Assembly: GCA_945612775.1 (NCBI GenBank)
Contig: CALZAF010000008.1
Coordinates: 1-37,044, forward strand
DNA from: an uncultured bacterium
GTDB taxonomy: Bacteria > Bacteroidota > Bacteroidia > Bacteroidales > Muribaculaceae
Direction of reading: 5' to 3'
DNA length: 37,044 nucleotides
Under the pieces are notes generated by a model that was not told where the DNA came from, ran no database searches, and was given only the letters and a program-made list of their open reading frames with translations. Both the position numbers and the translations under genes were made by a program. Shown in pieces: positions 17,278 through 26,178 of the stretch (position 1 is its first letter; the number at the start of each line of letters is the position of its first letter).

Positions 17278-19467
17278 ATGTCGCGATTCAGATTTAAAGT
17301 AGTGGAAGAAGCTTTCGACCGCAAGCCGGTGAAAGTAGAAATTCCTAAACAACGACCATCGGAGTATTATGCTCAGGCTGTGTTCAATCGCAAAAAAATG
17401 TTTGAATACTTGTCGCGCAGCACCTACGACGCGCTGACTAAGGCTATCGACAACAAAGAACCACTTAGCCGAGAGATTGCCGATAGTGTGGCTGAAGGCA
17501 TGAAAAAGTGGGCATTAGACAATGGCGCCAAGCACTATTCTCACTGGTTTCACCCGCTGACCGATGGAACGGCTGAGAAGCACGATTCCTTTATCGAATA
17601 TGATGGCAAAGGCGGAGTAGTGGAAGAGTTTTCGGGAAAATTGCTTGTTCAGCAAGAGCCCGATGCGTCGAGTTTCCCTAATGGTGGCATTCGCAACACA
17701 TTCGAAGCTCGAGGCTATTCGGCTTGGGACATTTCGTCGCCCGCATTTATCCTCGACAACACATTGTGTATCCCCACAATATTTATTTCATACACAGGCG
17801 AATCGCTCGACTATAAGACACCGCTTTTGCGAGCACTCAATACTGTAGATAAGGCAGCAACAGCTGTGGCACAGTATTTCGACCCCGAAGTGAAGCACGT
17901 CAATTCGTTCCTCGGGTGGGAGCAAGAATATTTTTTGGTTGATGAAGCCCTTTATTCGGCTCGTCCTGACCTTATGCTAACTGGTCGCACGTTGATGGGG
18001 CATGAGAGCGCCAAGAATCAGCAGCTCGAAGACCACTATTTCGGTGCAATACCCTCGCGCGTGGATGCGTTTATGCTCGAACTCGAAATAGAGTGCCATA
18101 AGCTCGGCATTCCTGCCAAGACACGCCATAATGAGGTTGCGCCTAACCAGTTTGAATTAGCCCCAATTTTCGAAGAGACAAATCTTGCCAACGACCATAA
18201 CTTGCTTCTGATGTCGTTAATCGACGATGTGGCTCGCCGCCACAACTTCCGCGTACTACTTCACGAGAAACCATTTGCTGGCATTAACGGTTCGGGCAAG
18301 CACAACAACTGGAGCCTGGGCACCGATAAGGGCGTATTGCTATTCTCGCCAGGAAAGACTCCGATGGAGAATCTGCAGTTCATTACTTTTATTGCAAATG
18401 TGATGGCTGCTGTATATAAGTATAACGGTTTGCTCAAAGCCTCTATCTCGTCGGCAACCAATGCCCACCGTTTGGGCGCTAACGAAGCACCTCCAGCTAT
18501 AATTTCGATGTTCTTGGGTTCTGCCTTGAGCAAACTTCTTGCCGATATTGAGAATAGTACCGATAACTTCGACATCACTTTAGATGACAAGGGCAAATAT
18601 AACGTTAATCTGTCGCAGATTCCTGAGATTATGGTGGACAATACCGATCGTAATCGCACTTCACCATTTGCATTCACCGGCAACCGATTCGAATTCCGCG
18701 CCATGGGTAGTTCGGCTAATTGCGCATCGGCAATGATAGCTATTAATGCTACCGTAGCAGAGCAACTTATGGATTTTAAGCAGAGTGTAGATAAGCGTCT
18801 TGCTGATGGAGAGTCGCTCATTCACTCGATATTGGCTGAAGTGAGAAGCTTGATTAAGATGTCGAAGCCAATACACTTCGATGGGAATGGATATAGTGAA
18901 GAATGGAAGGAAGAGGCGGCAATTCGAGGTCTTGATTGCGAAACTTCGGTGCCAAAGATTTTCGATGCATACTTAGATGAGAATACTGTGTCGATGTTTG
19001 AAAAGACTAAGGTGTTTTCGAAGGTAGAGCTTCAAGCCAGAAACGAGGTGAAATGGGAAATCTACACCAAGAAGATTCAGATAGAGGCACGAGTGCTTGG
19101 CGATATGGCTATTAATCATATTATCCCAGTAGCTACGCGTTACCAATCGATTCTTCTCGACAACGTGTACAAAATCAAGAGCTTGTTCCCGAAAGATGAA
19201 GGCGAACGCATAGCAGCTCGCGACATGGAGCAAATTCGCGACATGGAGGATCACATGCTGATTATCAAAGATAAAGTGAATGAGATGGTAGAAGCTCGAC
19301 GAGTGGCAAACCGCATTGCCTCCGAGCGCGAAAAGGCTATTGCCTACCACGACACTGTGCTGCCACTCTTCGATGTTATTCGATATCATGTGGATAAGCT
19401 TGAGCTTATGATTGACGATGAAATATGGCCGTTGCCTAAGTATCGCGAGTTACTCTTTATCCGTTAA
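17278..19467 (+). CDS. glnA: Glutamine synthetase type III
   Basis: 729 residues, the length of the GSIII (GlnN) class known from Bacteroides and cyanobacteria and much longer than GSI. It makes glutamine from glutamate, ammonia and ATP. Active-site blocks are KTRHNEVAPNQFELAPIFEE (metal ligands), INGSGKHNNWSL, and NRTSPFAFTGNRFEFRAMGSSAN near residues 460-482 (ATP and arginine gate). The long C-terminal helical region (about residues 560-729) is typical of GSIII dodecamers. The symbol glnN is also used for this class. It is probably co-transcribed with dapF and ends at a terminator. Confidence 0.97.
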   Translation: MSRFRFKVVEEAFDRKPVKVEIPKQRPSEYYAQAVFNRKKMFEYLSRSTYDALTKAIDNKEPLSREIADSVAEGMKKWALDNGAKHYSHWFHPLTDGTAEKHDSFIEYDGKGGVVEEFSGKLLVQQEPDASSFPNGGIRNTFEARGYSAWDISSPAFILDNTLCIPTIFISYTGESLDYKTPLLRALNTVDKAATAVAQYFDPEVKHVNSFLGWEQEYFLVDEALYSARPDLMLTGRTLMGHESAKNQQLEDHYFGAIPSRVDAFMLELEIECHKLGIPAKTRHNEVAPNQFELAPIFEETNLANDHNLLLMSLIDDVARRHNFRVLLHEKPFAGINGSGKHNNWSLGTDKGVLLFSPGKTPMENLQFITFIANVMAAVYKYNGLLKASISSATNAHRLGANEAPPAIISMFLGSALSKLLADIENSTDNFDITLDDKGKYNVNLSQIPEIMVDNTDRNRTSPFAFTGNRFEFRAMGSSANCASAMIAINATVAEQLMDFKQSVDKRLADGESLIHSILAEVRSLIKMSKPIHFDGNGYSEEWKEEAAIRGLDCETSVPKIFDAYLDENTVSMFEKTKVFSKVELQARNEVKWEIYTKKIQIEARVLGDMAINHIIPVATRYQSILLDNVYKIKSLFPKDEGERIAARDMEQIRDMEDHMLIIKDKVNEMVEARRVANRIASEREKAIAYHDTVLPLFDVIRYHVDKLELMIDDEIWPLPKYRELLFIR

Positions 19468-19496
19468 AGAATCCCTTCTACAAACGATAAAATAGC

Positions 19497-19531
19497 AAAA
19501 GGATTGACGCCAAGTTGGTGCCAATCCTTTT
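19497..19531. terminator. Bidirectional terminator between glnA and mgtC
   Basis: A 10-bp outer stem (19497-19506 with 19522-19531), one mismatch, then a 4-bp inner stem; A-run on the left and T-run on the right. It lies between convergent genes. Confidence 0.85.
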
Positions 19532-19556
19532 ACACATTTTGCATAATGTGTGATGA

Positions 19557-20213
19557 TTATTCAATGCTTGTGATGGTTACATCTTCAAAGTCGTTCATCC
19601 TGTCGATAAGCAGTTCGTTATAGTTCTCCCTCTTTACCTTCATCTCTATGTGCGCATTGTAGTATTCGCCATTGGCGGTTCGATGCAGTTTAAGTTCGTA
19701 GGAGAATAAATCTACGCCGTCGTGTTTCACCTGATCTACCACCTCTTTTATCTTATCTTTCGATTTCGATGAGAAAGAAAGCACTATAGTGCGGGTGCCA
19801 AGTTGGGGGATAAAAGCATGGAGCACTTCCAAACCCAAGATTATGAAAATGGTGGAAACGGTAGCTGCTATGAACATTCCCGTACCGCAGGCGAGGCCTA
19901 TGGCGGCAGTAACCCACAATCCAGCAGCGGTGGTCAACCCATGAACCATGTTTTTGTGGAAAATTATAGTGCCAGCGCCCAAAAAGCCTATTCCCGAAAC
20001 CACTTGGGCTGCTACGCGCGACGAGTCCTTCAAATCTACACCAAACCCATATTGTGAAACGATGCAGAACAAGGCGCTGCCTAACGACACCAAGAAGTGG
20101 GTGCGAAATCCCGCATCTTTGGCGCGAAATTCACGCTCTATGCCTATAATACCACCCAACACGATTGCCACCAACAATCGCGAGGATAGTTCTAAAATGC
20201 TATTCATGTCCAT
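19557..20213 (-). CDS. MgtC/SapB family membrane protein
   Basis: 218 residues. Several hydrophobic helices cover residues 1-130, with the family block GIIGIEREFRAKDAGFRTHFLVSLGSALF near residues 20-48. The C-terminal 75 residues (TIVLSFSSKSKDKIKEVV onward) look like the ACT-type soluble domain of long MgtC proteins. MgtC proteins affect magnesium starvation survival and, in Salmonella, the ATP synthase; the role here is not shown. No magnesium-sensing leader could be recognised upstream. It stands alone between two terminators. Confidence 0.88.
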   Translation of the reverse strand: MDMNSILELSSRLLVAIVLGGIIGIEREFRAKDAGFRTHFLVSLGSALFCIVSQYGFGVDLKDSSRVAAQVVSGIGFLGAGTIIFHKNMVHGLTTAAGLWVTAAIGLACGTGMFIAATVSTIFIILGLEVLHAFIPQLGTRTIVLSFSSKSKDKIKEVVDQVKHDGVDLFSYELKLHRTANGEYYNAHIEMKVKRENYNELLIDRMNDFEDVTITSIE

Positions 20214-20309
20214 AATTCTTAGTTTTTAAAGTGAATTTTATTTAGTATTAATAAGTCAGGAGTAGCTTACCGCTACATTAAGGGCTGATATATTGCTTCA
20301 ATTTTATAA

Positions 20310-20340
20310 TTAGAGGCGCTCCGCTGTGGAACGCCTCTAA
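20310..20340 (-). terminator. pgm terminator
   Basis: A 9-bp stem (20310-20318 with 20332-20340), one mismatch, then 3 more pairs and a 5-base loop. It lies 39 bases past the phosphoglucomutase stop. Confidence 0.75.
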
Positions 20341-20378
20341 AACTGTGTCTATGTCATGAAAATGTTATTATCGATGAC

Positions 20379-22127
20379 TTAAACGCCAAGGTCCTTAGCA
20401 ACGGCCTCAATCTTAGCAGCTGCCCATTGGTTCTTAGCATCGTATTCTTCGGCGCTGTTGAGAGTGTCGTGGATTTCGATGTAGAACTTGATCTTAGGTT
20501 CAGTACCAGAAGGACGGATAGAAATCTTAGTGCCATCTTCGGTGAAGAATTGAAGCACGTTAGAAGTAGTAGGCATATCGAGCTTCTTTACTTCGCCTGT
20601 GAGCATATTCTTTTCTTCGAGAGTGTCGTAATCCTTCACTGTAACCACTGGAGAACCAACGATAGTCTTAGGAGGATTAGCACGGAATTGCTTCATGATA
20701 GCTTGGATTTCTTCAGCACCCGACTTGCCTTGACGTACCAAAGAAATACCCTTTTCCTTTGAGTAGCCATAAGTCTTGTAGATGTCGATGAGCATAGCGT
20801 TCATATCGAAGCCCTTATCCTTAGCCCATGCAGCGATTTCTGCCATCAAAGAGATTGCCGATACAGAGTCCTTGTCGCGAACGAAGTCTTGAGCCAAGAA
20901 GCCGTAGCTTTCTTCACCACCACCAAGGTATTGAGCCTTGCCTTCGTTTTCAAGCATAACCTTTGCAATCCACTTGAAGCCAGTGAATACATCGTACATC
21001 TTGATGTTTTGCTTTTCAGCAATCGATTTGATAGTATCGGTAGTCACGATGGTCTTAACGATATATTCGTTGCCCTTGAGTAGGTTCAATTCTTTGCGAC
21101 GAGCCATCAAGTAGTATAAGAAAATCATAACGATTTGGTTACCGTTAACCAATTCGTATTCGCCCTTGGTGTTCTTGATAACCACACCGATGCGGTCAGC
21201 GTCAGGGTCAGAAGCCATAACGATGTCGGCGTCAACTTCCTTAGCCTTTTCGATAGCCATAGCCATAGCTGAAGCATTTTCTGGGTTAGGAGAGTCAACT
21301 GTTGGGAAATCACCGCTTTGGATATCTTGTTCTGGAACGTGAATAACATTGGTGAAACCAAAGTTAGCAAGCGAAGCAGGAATCAAGTTCTTGCCAGTAC
21401 CGTGTATAGGAGTGTAAACAATCTTGAGGTCTTTGTGACGTTCGATTACATCTGGGCTAAGCGAAAGGGTCTTGATTCTGTCGAGGTAGATCTTATCCAT
21501 TTCAGCACCGATGATTTCGATGAGGTCCTTGTTGCCTTCGAACTTCACTTCAGCCACACCGCTAATCTTGTTAACGTAGTCGATAGTGTTCTTATCGTGA
21601 GGAGCGGTCATCTGAGCACCGTCGTTCCAATAAGCCTTATAACCGTTGTATTCCTTAGGGTTGTGAGAAGCAGTGATGATAACACCACTTTGGCAACCAA
21701 GTTCGCGGATAGCAAACGACATTTCTGGGGTAGGACGGCTATCATCGAAGAGATATACCTTGATACCGTTAGCAGAGAAAATGTTTGCTACGATTTCTGC
21801 AAACAGACGGCTGTTGTTTCTCACGTCGTGTCCAACAACAACTTTGATTTGTTCGAGGTCTTTAAATGCATCCTTTAGGTAGTTGGCGAGACCTTGTGTT
21901 GCAGCACCTACTGTGTAGATGTTCATACGGTTTGTACCAACGCCCATGATGCCACGCAAGCCACCTGTACCAAATTCAAGGTCTTTGTAGAAACATTCGA
22001 TAAGATCAGTCTTATCTTCATTTTCAAGCATTGCCTTTACAGCAGCCTGAGTGTCGGCGTCATATCCGGCGCCTAACCATACTTGAGCTTTCTCAGTTAC
22101 TTGTTTTAAGAGTTGTTCGTCTTTCAT
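20379..22127 (-). CDS. Phosphoglucomutase / phosphomannomutase family enzyme
   Basis: 582 residues, the length of the bacterial PGM2-like class. It moves phosphate between C1 and C6 of hexoses, linking glycolysis to glycogen and envelope sugars. The phosphoserine loop TASHNPKEYNG has Ser near residue 154. The metal loop is DPDADRIGVV, the sugar loop GGGEESYG, and the C-terminal phosphate-binding loop RPSGTEPKIKFYIE. The substrate (glucose, mannose or both) cannot be settled from motifs. It is a single gene with a very good promoter and its own terminator. Confidence 0.93.
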   Translation of the reverse strand: MKDEQLLKQVTEKAQVWLGAGYDADTQAAVKAMLENEDKTDLIECFYKDLEFGTGGLRGIMGVGTNRMNIYTVGAATQGLANYLKDAFKDLEQIKVVVGHDVRNNSRLFAEIVANIFSANGIKVYLFDDSRPTPEMSFAIRELGCQSGVIITASHNPKEYNGYKAYWNDGAQMTAPHDKNTIDYVNKISGVAEVKFEGNKDLIEIIGAEMDKIYLDRIKTLSLSPDVIERHKDLKIVYTPIHGTGKNLIPASLANFGFTNVIHVPEQDIQSGDFPTVDSPNPENASAMAMAIEKAKEVDADIVMASDPDADRIGVVIKNTKGEYELVNGNQIVMIFLYYLMARRKELNLLKGNEYIVKTIVTTDTIKSIAEKQNIKMYDVFTGFKWIAKVMLENEGKAQYLGGGEESYGFLAQDFVRDKDSVSAISLMAEIAAWAKDKGFDMNAMLIDIYKTYGYSKEKGISLVRQGKSGAEEIQAIMKQFRANPPKTIVGSPVVTVKDYDTLEEKNMLTGEVKKLDMPTTSNVLQFFTEDGTKISIRPSGTEPKIKFYIEIHDTLNSAEEYDAKNQWAAAKIEAVAKDLGV

Positions 22128-22162
22128 TTATGCGCTATTTTAGTTTAAGTGTTTATTAGTAA

Positions 22163-22193
22163 CAAATTTAAGCAATTTATCAGAATTTTCAAA
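22163..22193 (-). promoter_or_regulatory. Phosphoglucomutase promoter
   Basis: On the minus strand TTTG (22193-22190), a 19-base spacer and TAAATTTG (22170-22163): a full match to the Bacteroides consensus, the best in this window. The leader is about 30 bases. Confidence 0.75.
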
Positions 22194-22206
22194 ATGAAAC
22201 GACAAA

Positions 22207-23496
22207 TCAACTGAAAAATTGTTTAAATACTTTTATCATGTTTACATGATCTTCGGTACTTGCGGTCTCTCTAACCGAGTGCATGGCAAGTAATGGGCTG
22301 CCCACATCTACGCCTTCGATGTCGAGCTGACCGGTGAAAATGTTGCCCAAAGTAGATCCTCCAGCCACATCGGAGTGGTTGACAAAATACTGATATGGCG
22401 AACCGGCTTCGATGCACAGGCTCTTGAAGATGGCTGCCGAATGTGCATCGGTCATATATTTGCAGTTGGCATTAATCTTGATTACTGGGCCACCACCTAT
22501 GGCTGGATGGTTGGTCGGGTCGTACTTCTCACCGTAGTTTGGGTGGAATGCGTGGGCATTGTCGGCAGAAATCAGGAACGACTTGCTCACAGCTTGGCAA
22601 AATCCTTCGAAATCTACTCCTTGGCATTTTGCCACACGACGCAAAATGTTGGTAAGCACTGGTGAGTGGGCGCCTTGCTTGGTGCCGCTGCCAGTTTCCT
22701 CGTTATCGAAGATTGCACTTACGCAAGTAGCTTCGGTGTCGGTTGCCTCTGTGATGGCTGTGATGGCAGCATGAGCCATGCTCAAATCGTCGAGACGTCC
22801 TGATAGCACAAATTCGCCGTTCAGACCAGCCACACAAGCTTTTTCGGTATCGTAGATAAAGAGGTCGAAATCGAGAATATCATCTACCGATACTTCAAGC
22901 TGCTTAGCTACATATTTTATCAGCAAATTGTCGGCTTCGAGGCGAGAAGATATCTTGGTTAAGATGGGTAGCATGTCTTTCTGCTTCGAAAGTGGGTTGC
23001 CCTCGTTGACGCCTCGATTGAAGTGGATAGCCAAGTGTGGAATAACAAGAATAGGGTTCTCTATCTTTAGGAGTCGAGTGACTGGGCGTAGCGCTGATTC
23101 GCCTTTCAAAATCACTCTGCCGGCAAGCGACAATGGACGGTCGAACCATGTGTATAGGATAGGGCCGCCATAAACTTCTGTGTTCAGGCGCACTATGCCG
23201 TCGCTGCTGAACATTTCGGGGTTTGGCTTGATTCTGAAGCATGGCGAGTCGCTATGCGCCGATATGATTTTAAATCCAGTTTCAGAAACGGGCTTCGAAC
23301 CGACTGTAACTGCAAAAATTGCCGAATCGTTCTTGGTTACAAAAAACTTCTCGCCAGCTTGGCATGCAAAAGCATCCTCAAGGCGTTTTTCAGCAAAACC
23401 ATTCTCTACAAGGACTTTCTTTATGGTGTCGATAGCAAGGAAATTGCAAACACTTGAGTCCATAAATTTCAAAAGTGAATCGATGTAGGTGTTCAT
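22207..23496 (-). CDS. M18 family aminopeptidase
   Basis: 429 residues, near the norm for bacterial DAP-type enzymes. These are zinc exopeptidases that remove N-terminal, often acidic, residues in the cytoplasm; there is no signal peptide. Zinc and catalytic blocks: IISAHSDSPCFRIKP (His ligand), GRLDDLSMAHAA (bridging Asp), FDNEETGSGTKQGA (catalytic Glu pair), SADNAHAFHPNY, and the final His in NHSDVAGGSTLG. It lies 33 bases downstream of the DUF5063 gene on the same strand, so it may be the last gene of the yicC-gmk-nadD unit. Confidence 0.93.
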   Translation of the reverse strand: MNTYIDSLLKFMDSSVCNFLAIDTIKKVLVENGFAEKRLEDAFACQAGEKFFVTKNDSAIFAVTVGSKPVSETGFKIISAHSDSPCFRIKPNPEMFSSDGIVRLNTEVYGGPILYTWFDRPLSLAGRVILKGESALRPVTRLLKIENPILVIPHLAIHFNRGVNEGNPLSKQKDMLPILTKISSRLEADNLLIKYVAKQLEVSVDDILDFDLFIYDTEKACVAGLNGEFVLSGRLDDLSMAHAAITAITEATDTEATCVSAIFDNEETGSGTKQGAHSPVLTNILRRVAKCQGVDFEGFCQAVSKSFLISADNAHAFHPNYGEKYDPTNHPAIGGGPVIKINANCKYMTDAHSAAIFKSLCIEAGSPYQYFVNHSDVAGGSTLGNIFTGQLDIEGVDVGSPLLAMHSVRETASTEDHVNMIKVFKQFFS

Positions 23497-23529
23497 GATA
23501 TCTTATATTATATAGTGTGAATATTTGTG

Positions 23530-24042
23530 TTATTCGTGATTGTTGTAGAACACTGAGTGCAGCGCTCTAAGCACATTGCAGAGGGTTTGTCCCCAAAATG
23601 AGGCAAAATCTTCTTTGCAAGTGATGATGATGGAATTAATAGCTTCGGCATCCACATCACGCACCGATGCTACAAAGTTGTAGAGCTGCTGATAGATGTC
23701 GGCAATATCTTCTGATATGGTTGCCGACACTGGCGCATCCGAGTATTTCATGTCTTCCTCGAATGTTTCGAGAAACACATCGTCTTCGCCCATGAGACGG
23801 GCAATCTGCGAACGAATATTGTCGTAATAACATTCGTCGAGATAAGGTAGCGCATAATATTCTTCACTCGATTCTTCGATGTCGATATCGGTTACCGACA
23901 TATAGATACGGGGTAATAATTTCAGCATTTTAGCCACAAAGTCCTCTTTCTCGAGTTCTAACGCGTTCTCTACTGCGCTACAAAACTCGTTGGAGAGTGC
24001 TATGAATGCAAGGCTATTAGGTGCTAACTTAGAGTTTTCCAT
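23530..24042 (-). CDS. DUF5063 family protein
   Basis: 170 residues, no signal peptide, predicted helical and acidic. The opening NSLAFIALSNEFCSAVENA and the LLPRIYMSV segment match what I recall of DUF5063 proteins, which are conserved in Bacteroidota and of unknown function. Its ATG shares one base with the nadD stop (TAATG), so the two are translationally coupled. The context gives no specific job beyond membership of a nucleotide/NAD cluster. Confidence 0.75.
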   Translation of the reverse strand: MENSKLAPNSLAFIALSNEFCSAVENALELEKEDFVAKMLKLLPRIYMSVTDIDIEESSEEYYALPYLDECYYDNIRSQIARLMGEDDVFLETFEEDMKYSDAPVSATISEDIADIYQQLYNFVASVRDVDAEAINSIIITCKEDFASFWGQTLCNVLRALHSVFYNNHE

Positions 24043-24617
24043 TACATATATAATTTATTTTCAAGAATGTATTGATACACATCGGCAGGAAGATAGAAGC
24101 TCATATTCTTCTGTTCGGCTACTCCGTCGCGAATTTGCGTTGACGATAGTTCTATGATTGGAGCATCTATCACTTGCACGTTATTCTTCTGATGTTCGGG
24201 AATCACTATGTCATAACCTCGGCGAGGGTAAACCATTATGTGGAATTCCGATGCTATGAGGTCGTGCTTTTCCCATCGATGGAAATTTGCCCAATTATCG
24301 GCTCCGATTATTAAAGTGAATTCATCGTTAGGGAATTTTTCCGACAATGCCCTAAGTGTATTATATGTGTAAAATGGCGCTGAGAGAGTAAACTCAAATG
24401 CCGAGGTAATCACTTTGTCGATTCGGCGCGACACCATTTCAGCCATCCTTATTCTGTCGTAGTCGGAAGCTCCTTTAGTGCCGTCTTTCAGAGGGTTTTG
24501 CGGAGACACAAGCAGCCATATAGCATCTAAACCGCCGTTTTCGGCTATATAGTTAGCTATAATAGCGTGTCCTGTGTGAATTGGATTGTACGACCCACCG
24601 AATATGCCAATTTTCAT
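24042..24617 (-). CDS. nadD: Nicotinate-nucleotide adenylyltransferase
   Basis: 191 residues. It joins nicotinate mononucleotide to ATP to form deamido-NAD. The nucleotidyltransferase signature GIFGGSYNPIHTGHA lies at residues 4-18, and the second one, SSTQIR, near residue 158. The IIGADNWANFHRWEKHDLI segment is the NadD substrate region. It is 11 bases downstream of gmk and overlaps the DUF5063 gene by one base. Confidence 0.96.
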   Translation of the reverse strand: MKIGIFGGSYNPIHTGHAIIANYIAENGGLDAIWLLVSPQNPLKDGTKGASDYDRIRMAEMVSRRIDKVITSAFEFTLSAPFYTYNTLRALSEKFPNDEFTLIIGADNWANFHRWEKHDLIASEFHIMVYPRRGYDIVIPEHQKNNVQVIDAPIIELSSTQIRDGVAEQKNMSFYLPADVYQYILENKLYM

Positions 24618-24628
24618 TGATTATGAGG

Positions 24629-25201
24629 TTATTTAATGAAATCTAATATGAGTTGGCGAGTTTCTTCTACAGCCTTATCAAGGTCATCGTTGACCACCTG
24701 CTTGTCGTATTGGTCTTTGAACGTGAGCTCGTAAGCTGCTTTGTCAACTCTCTGATTAATAGCTTCGATTGGATCGGTAGCTCTCGAGATGAGCCGCTCG
24801 CGCAACGCCTCGATGCTCGGTGGCAGAATAAAGATAGATTGAGCATTGTCGCCGTACATCTTTTTTACATTTACGCCACCTTTGACGTCGATGTCGAGAA
24901 TGGCATTGTTGCCTTTTTCTTGGATGCGTGCTATCTCACTCTTGAGTGTGCCATAGAATCTGCCGGGATACACTTCCTCATATTCCACAAGACCATCATT
25001 GGCTATCGCTTCTTTAAACTGCTCTACGGTCAAGAAATGATAGTGCACACCGTCAATTTCGCCTTCGCGTGGTGAGCGCGTGGTAGCTGAAATTGAAAAC
25101 TCAAGTCGCAAATCCGGGTCATCAATGATTCTGCCTATAATGGTGGATTTCCCGGTACCCGATGGCGCTGAAATTATTATTAGTTTGCCGTTGTTTGCCA
25201 T
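24629..25201 (-). CDS. gmk: Guanylate kinase
   Basis: 190 residues. It phosphorylates GMP to GDP. The P-loop APSGTGKST is at residues 11-19, and the GMP-binding block SISATTRSPREGEIDGVHYHF is near residues 36-56. The lid region contains LRERLISRATD. It starts 5 bases after yicC; the yicC-gmk pairing is common in bacteria and here continues into nadD. Confidence 0.97.
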   Translation of the reverse strand: MANNGKLIIISAPSGTGKSTIIGRIIDDPDLRLEFSISATTRSPREGEIDGVHYHFLTVEQFKEAIANDGLVEYEEVYPGRFYGTLKSEIARIQEKGNNAILDIDVKGGVNVKKMYGDNAQSIFILPPSIEALRERLISRATDPIEAINQRVDKAAYELTFKDQYDKQVVNDDLDKAVEETRQLILDFIK

Positions 25202-25206
25202 AGCGA

Positions 25207-26085
25207 TTACATTACATTAAGTACCTGTTCCTTAATTTGCTCAAGTTGGTCCTTCATCATCACCACAATCTTCTGCAGTTCAGCCTGGTTTGCCTTCGAA
25301 CCTAAAGTATTGATTTCACGACCCATTTCTTGAGAAATAAAGCCGAGCTTTTTGCCTTGTCCATGACCGTCCTCGAGGGTTTTCAAGAAGTAATCGAGGT
25401 GATTCTGCAGGCGAAGCTTCTCTTCGTTGATGTCGAGTTTCTCGATATAGAAAATCATTTCCTGCTCGAATCGGTTGCGGTCGAATTCCACATTGTCGAG
25501 TTTCGCCAGAGCATCTTCGATGCGGGCTTTTATTTTTTCCACACGCTGCTGCTCATATTGAGCCACATCGTTGAGAAGCGATTGAATCATAGCAATTTTT
25601 TCTCTGAAGAACTTTTCGAGACGCACACCTTCCTGAGTGCGGAATTCCACGAGAGCTTCGATGGCTTTGCCCAAGATTCCTGTCACTACTTCTATCTCTT
25701 CTTTCGATACTTCGGCAGCAGCATTGTCGTTCTTTATCGAGTCGGGCAGACGAAGCAGGGTAGCATACCAGTCGGCGGGTTCGGGCAGATTAAGCTCTTT
25801 AGCCATTGCCTCGATTTGCTCCTTATATTTTTTTACGATAGGTATGTTGATGCTGTGGTCATTGGCCGATTCGATATCCTCGCAATAGATAAACAAATCT
25901 ACCTTACCGCGTTCAAGCGATTTTGCCACTTCGTTTCTGAAATCGAGTTCACTTGAGCGGTATGTTTGAGGCAAACGAACTGCCAGGTCGAGCTGTTTAC
26001 TGTTAAGCGATTTTATTTCGGCAGTGATTTTTTTGTTTTTGAAGACGGCAACTGCCTTGCCGAAACCTGTCATTGATAGTATCAT
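25207..26085 (-). CDS. yicC: YicC family endoribonuclease-like protein
   Basis: 292 residues from the ATG at 26085 (MILSMTGFGKA), which matches the family opening; the reading frame extends two codons further to a TTG that is unlikely to be used. The N-terminal YicC domain is followed by the DUF1732 end GKKLGFISQEMGREINTLGSKA, the most conserved part. E. coli YicC has been reported as a ribonuclease. It is the first gene of the cluster with gmk, nadD and DUF5063, and is divergent from tsaB. Confidence 0.93.
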   Translation of the reverse strand: MILSMTGFGKAVAVFKNKKITAEIKSLNSKQLDLAVRLPQTYRSSELDFRNEVAKSLERGKVDLFIYCEDIESANDHSINIPIVKKYKEQIEAMAKELNLPEPADWYATLLRLPDSIKNDNAAAEVSKEEIEVVTGILGKAIEALVEFRTQEGVRLEKFFREKIAMIQSLLNDVAQYEQQRVEKIKARIEDALAKLDNVEFDRNRFEQEMIFYIEKLDINEEKLRLQNHLDYFLKTLEDGHGQGKKLGFISQEMGREINTLGSKANQAELQKIVVMMKDQLEQIKEQVLNVM

Positions 26086-26101
26086 TTTCAAGAATTTTCT
26101 A

Positions 26102-26109
26102 CAAATTTA
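26102..26109 (-). promoter_or_regulatory. Likely promoter of yicC-gmk-nadD (-7 box)
   Basis: TAAATTTG on the minus strand, 16 bases before the yicC ATG. The -33 box is poor. It is back to back with the tsaB promoter 43 bases away. Confidence 0.55.
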
Positions 26110-26152
26110 ATGCGATAATTCCAATCAATTATAATAAAAGGAAGAAAATTCG

Positions 26153-26160
26153 TAAATTTG
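26153..26160 (+). promoter_or_regulatory. Likely tsaB promoter (-7 box)
   Basis: TAAATTTG, 18 bases before the ATG at 26179. The possible TTG start at 26158 overlaps this box, which argues for the ATG. Confidence 0.55.
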
Positions 26161-26178
26161 TCGAGAATTTTATTGTTT

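Noticed and set aside
20214-20378. Magnesium-sensing leader upstream of mgtC
   Set aside because: Only the pgm terminator and AT-rich sequence are visible; too short for the known magnesium riboswitches and no TAnnTTTG box found.
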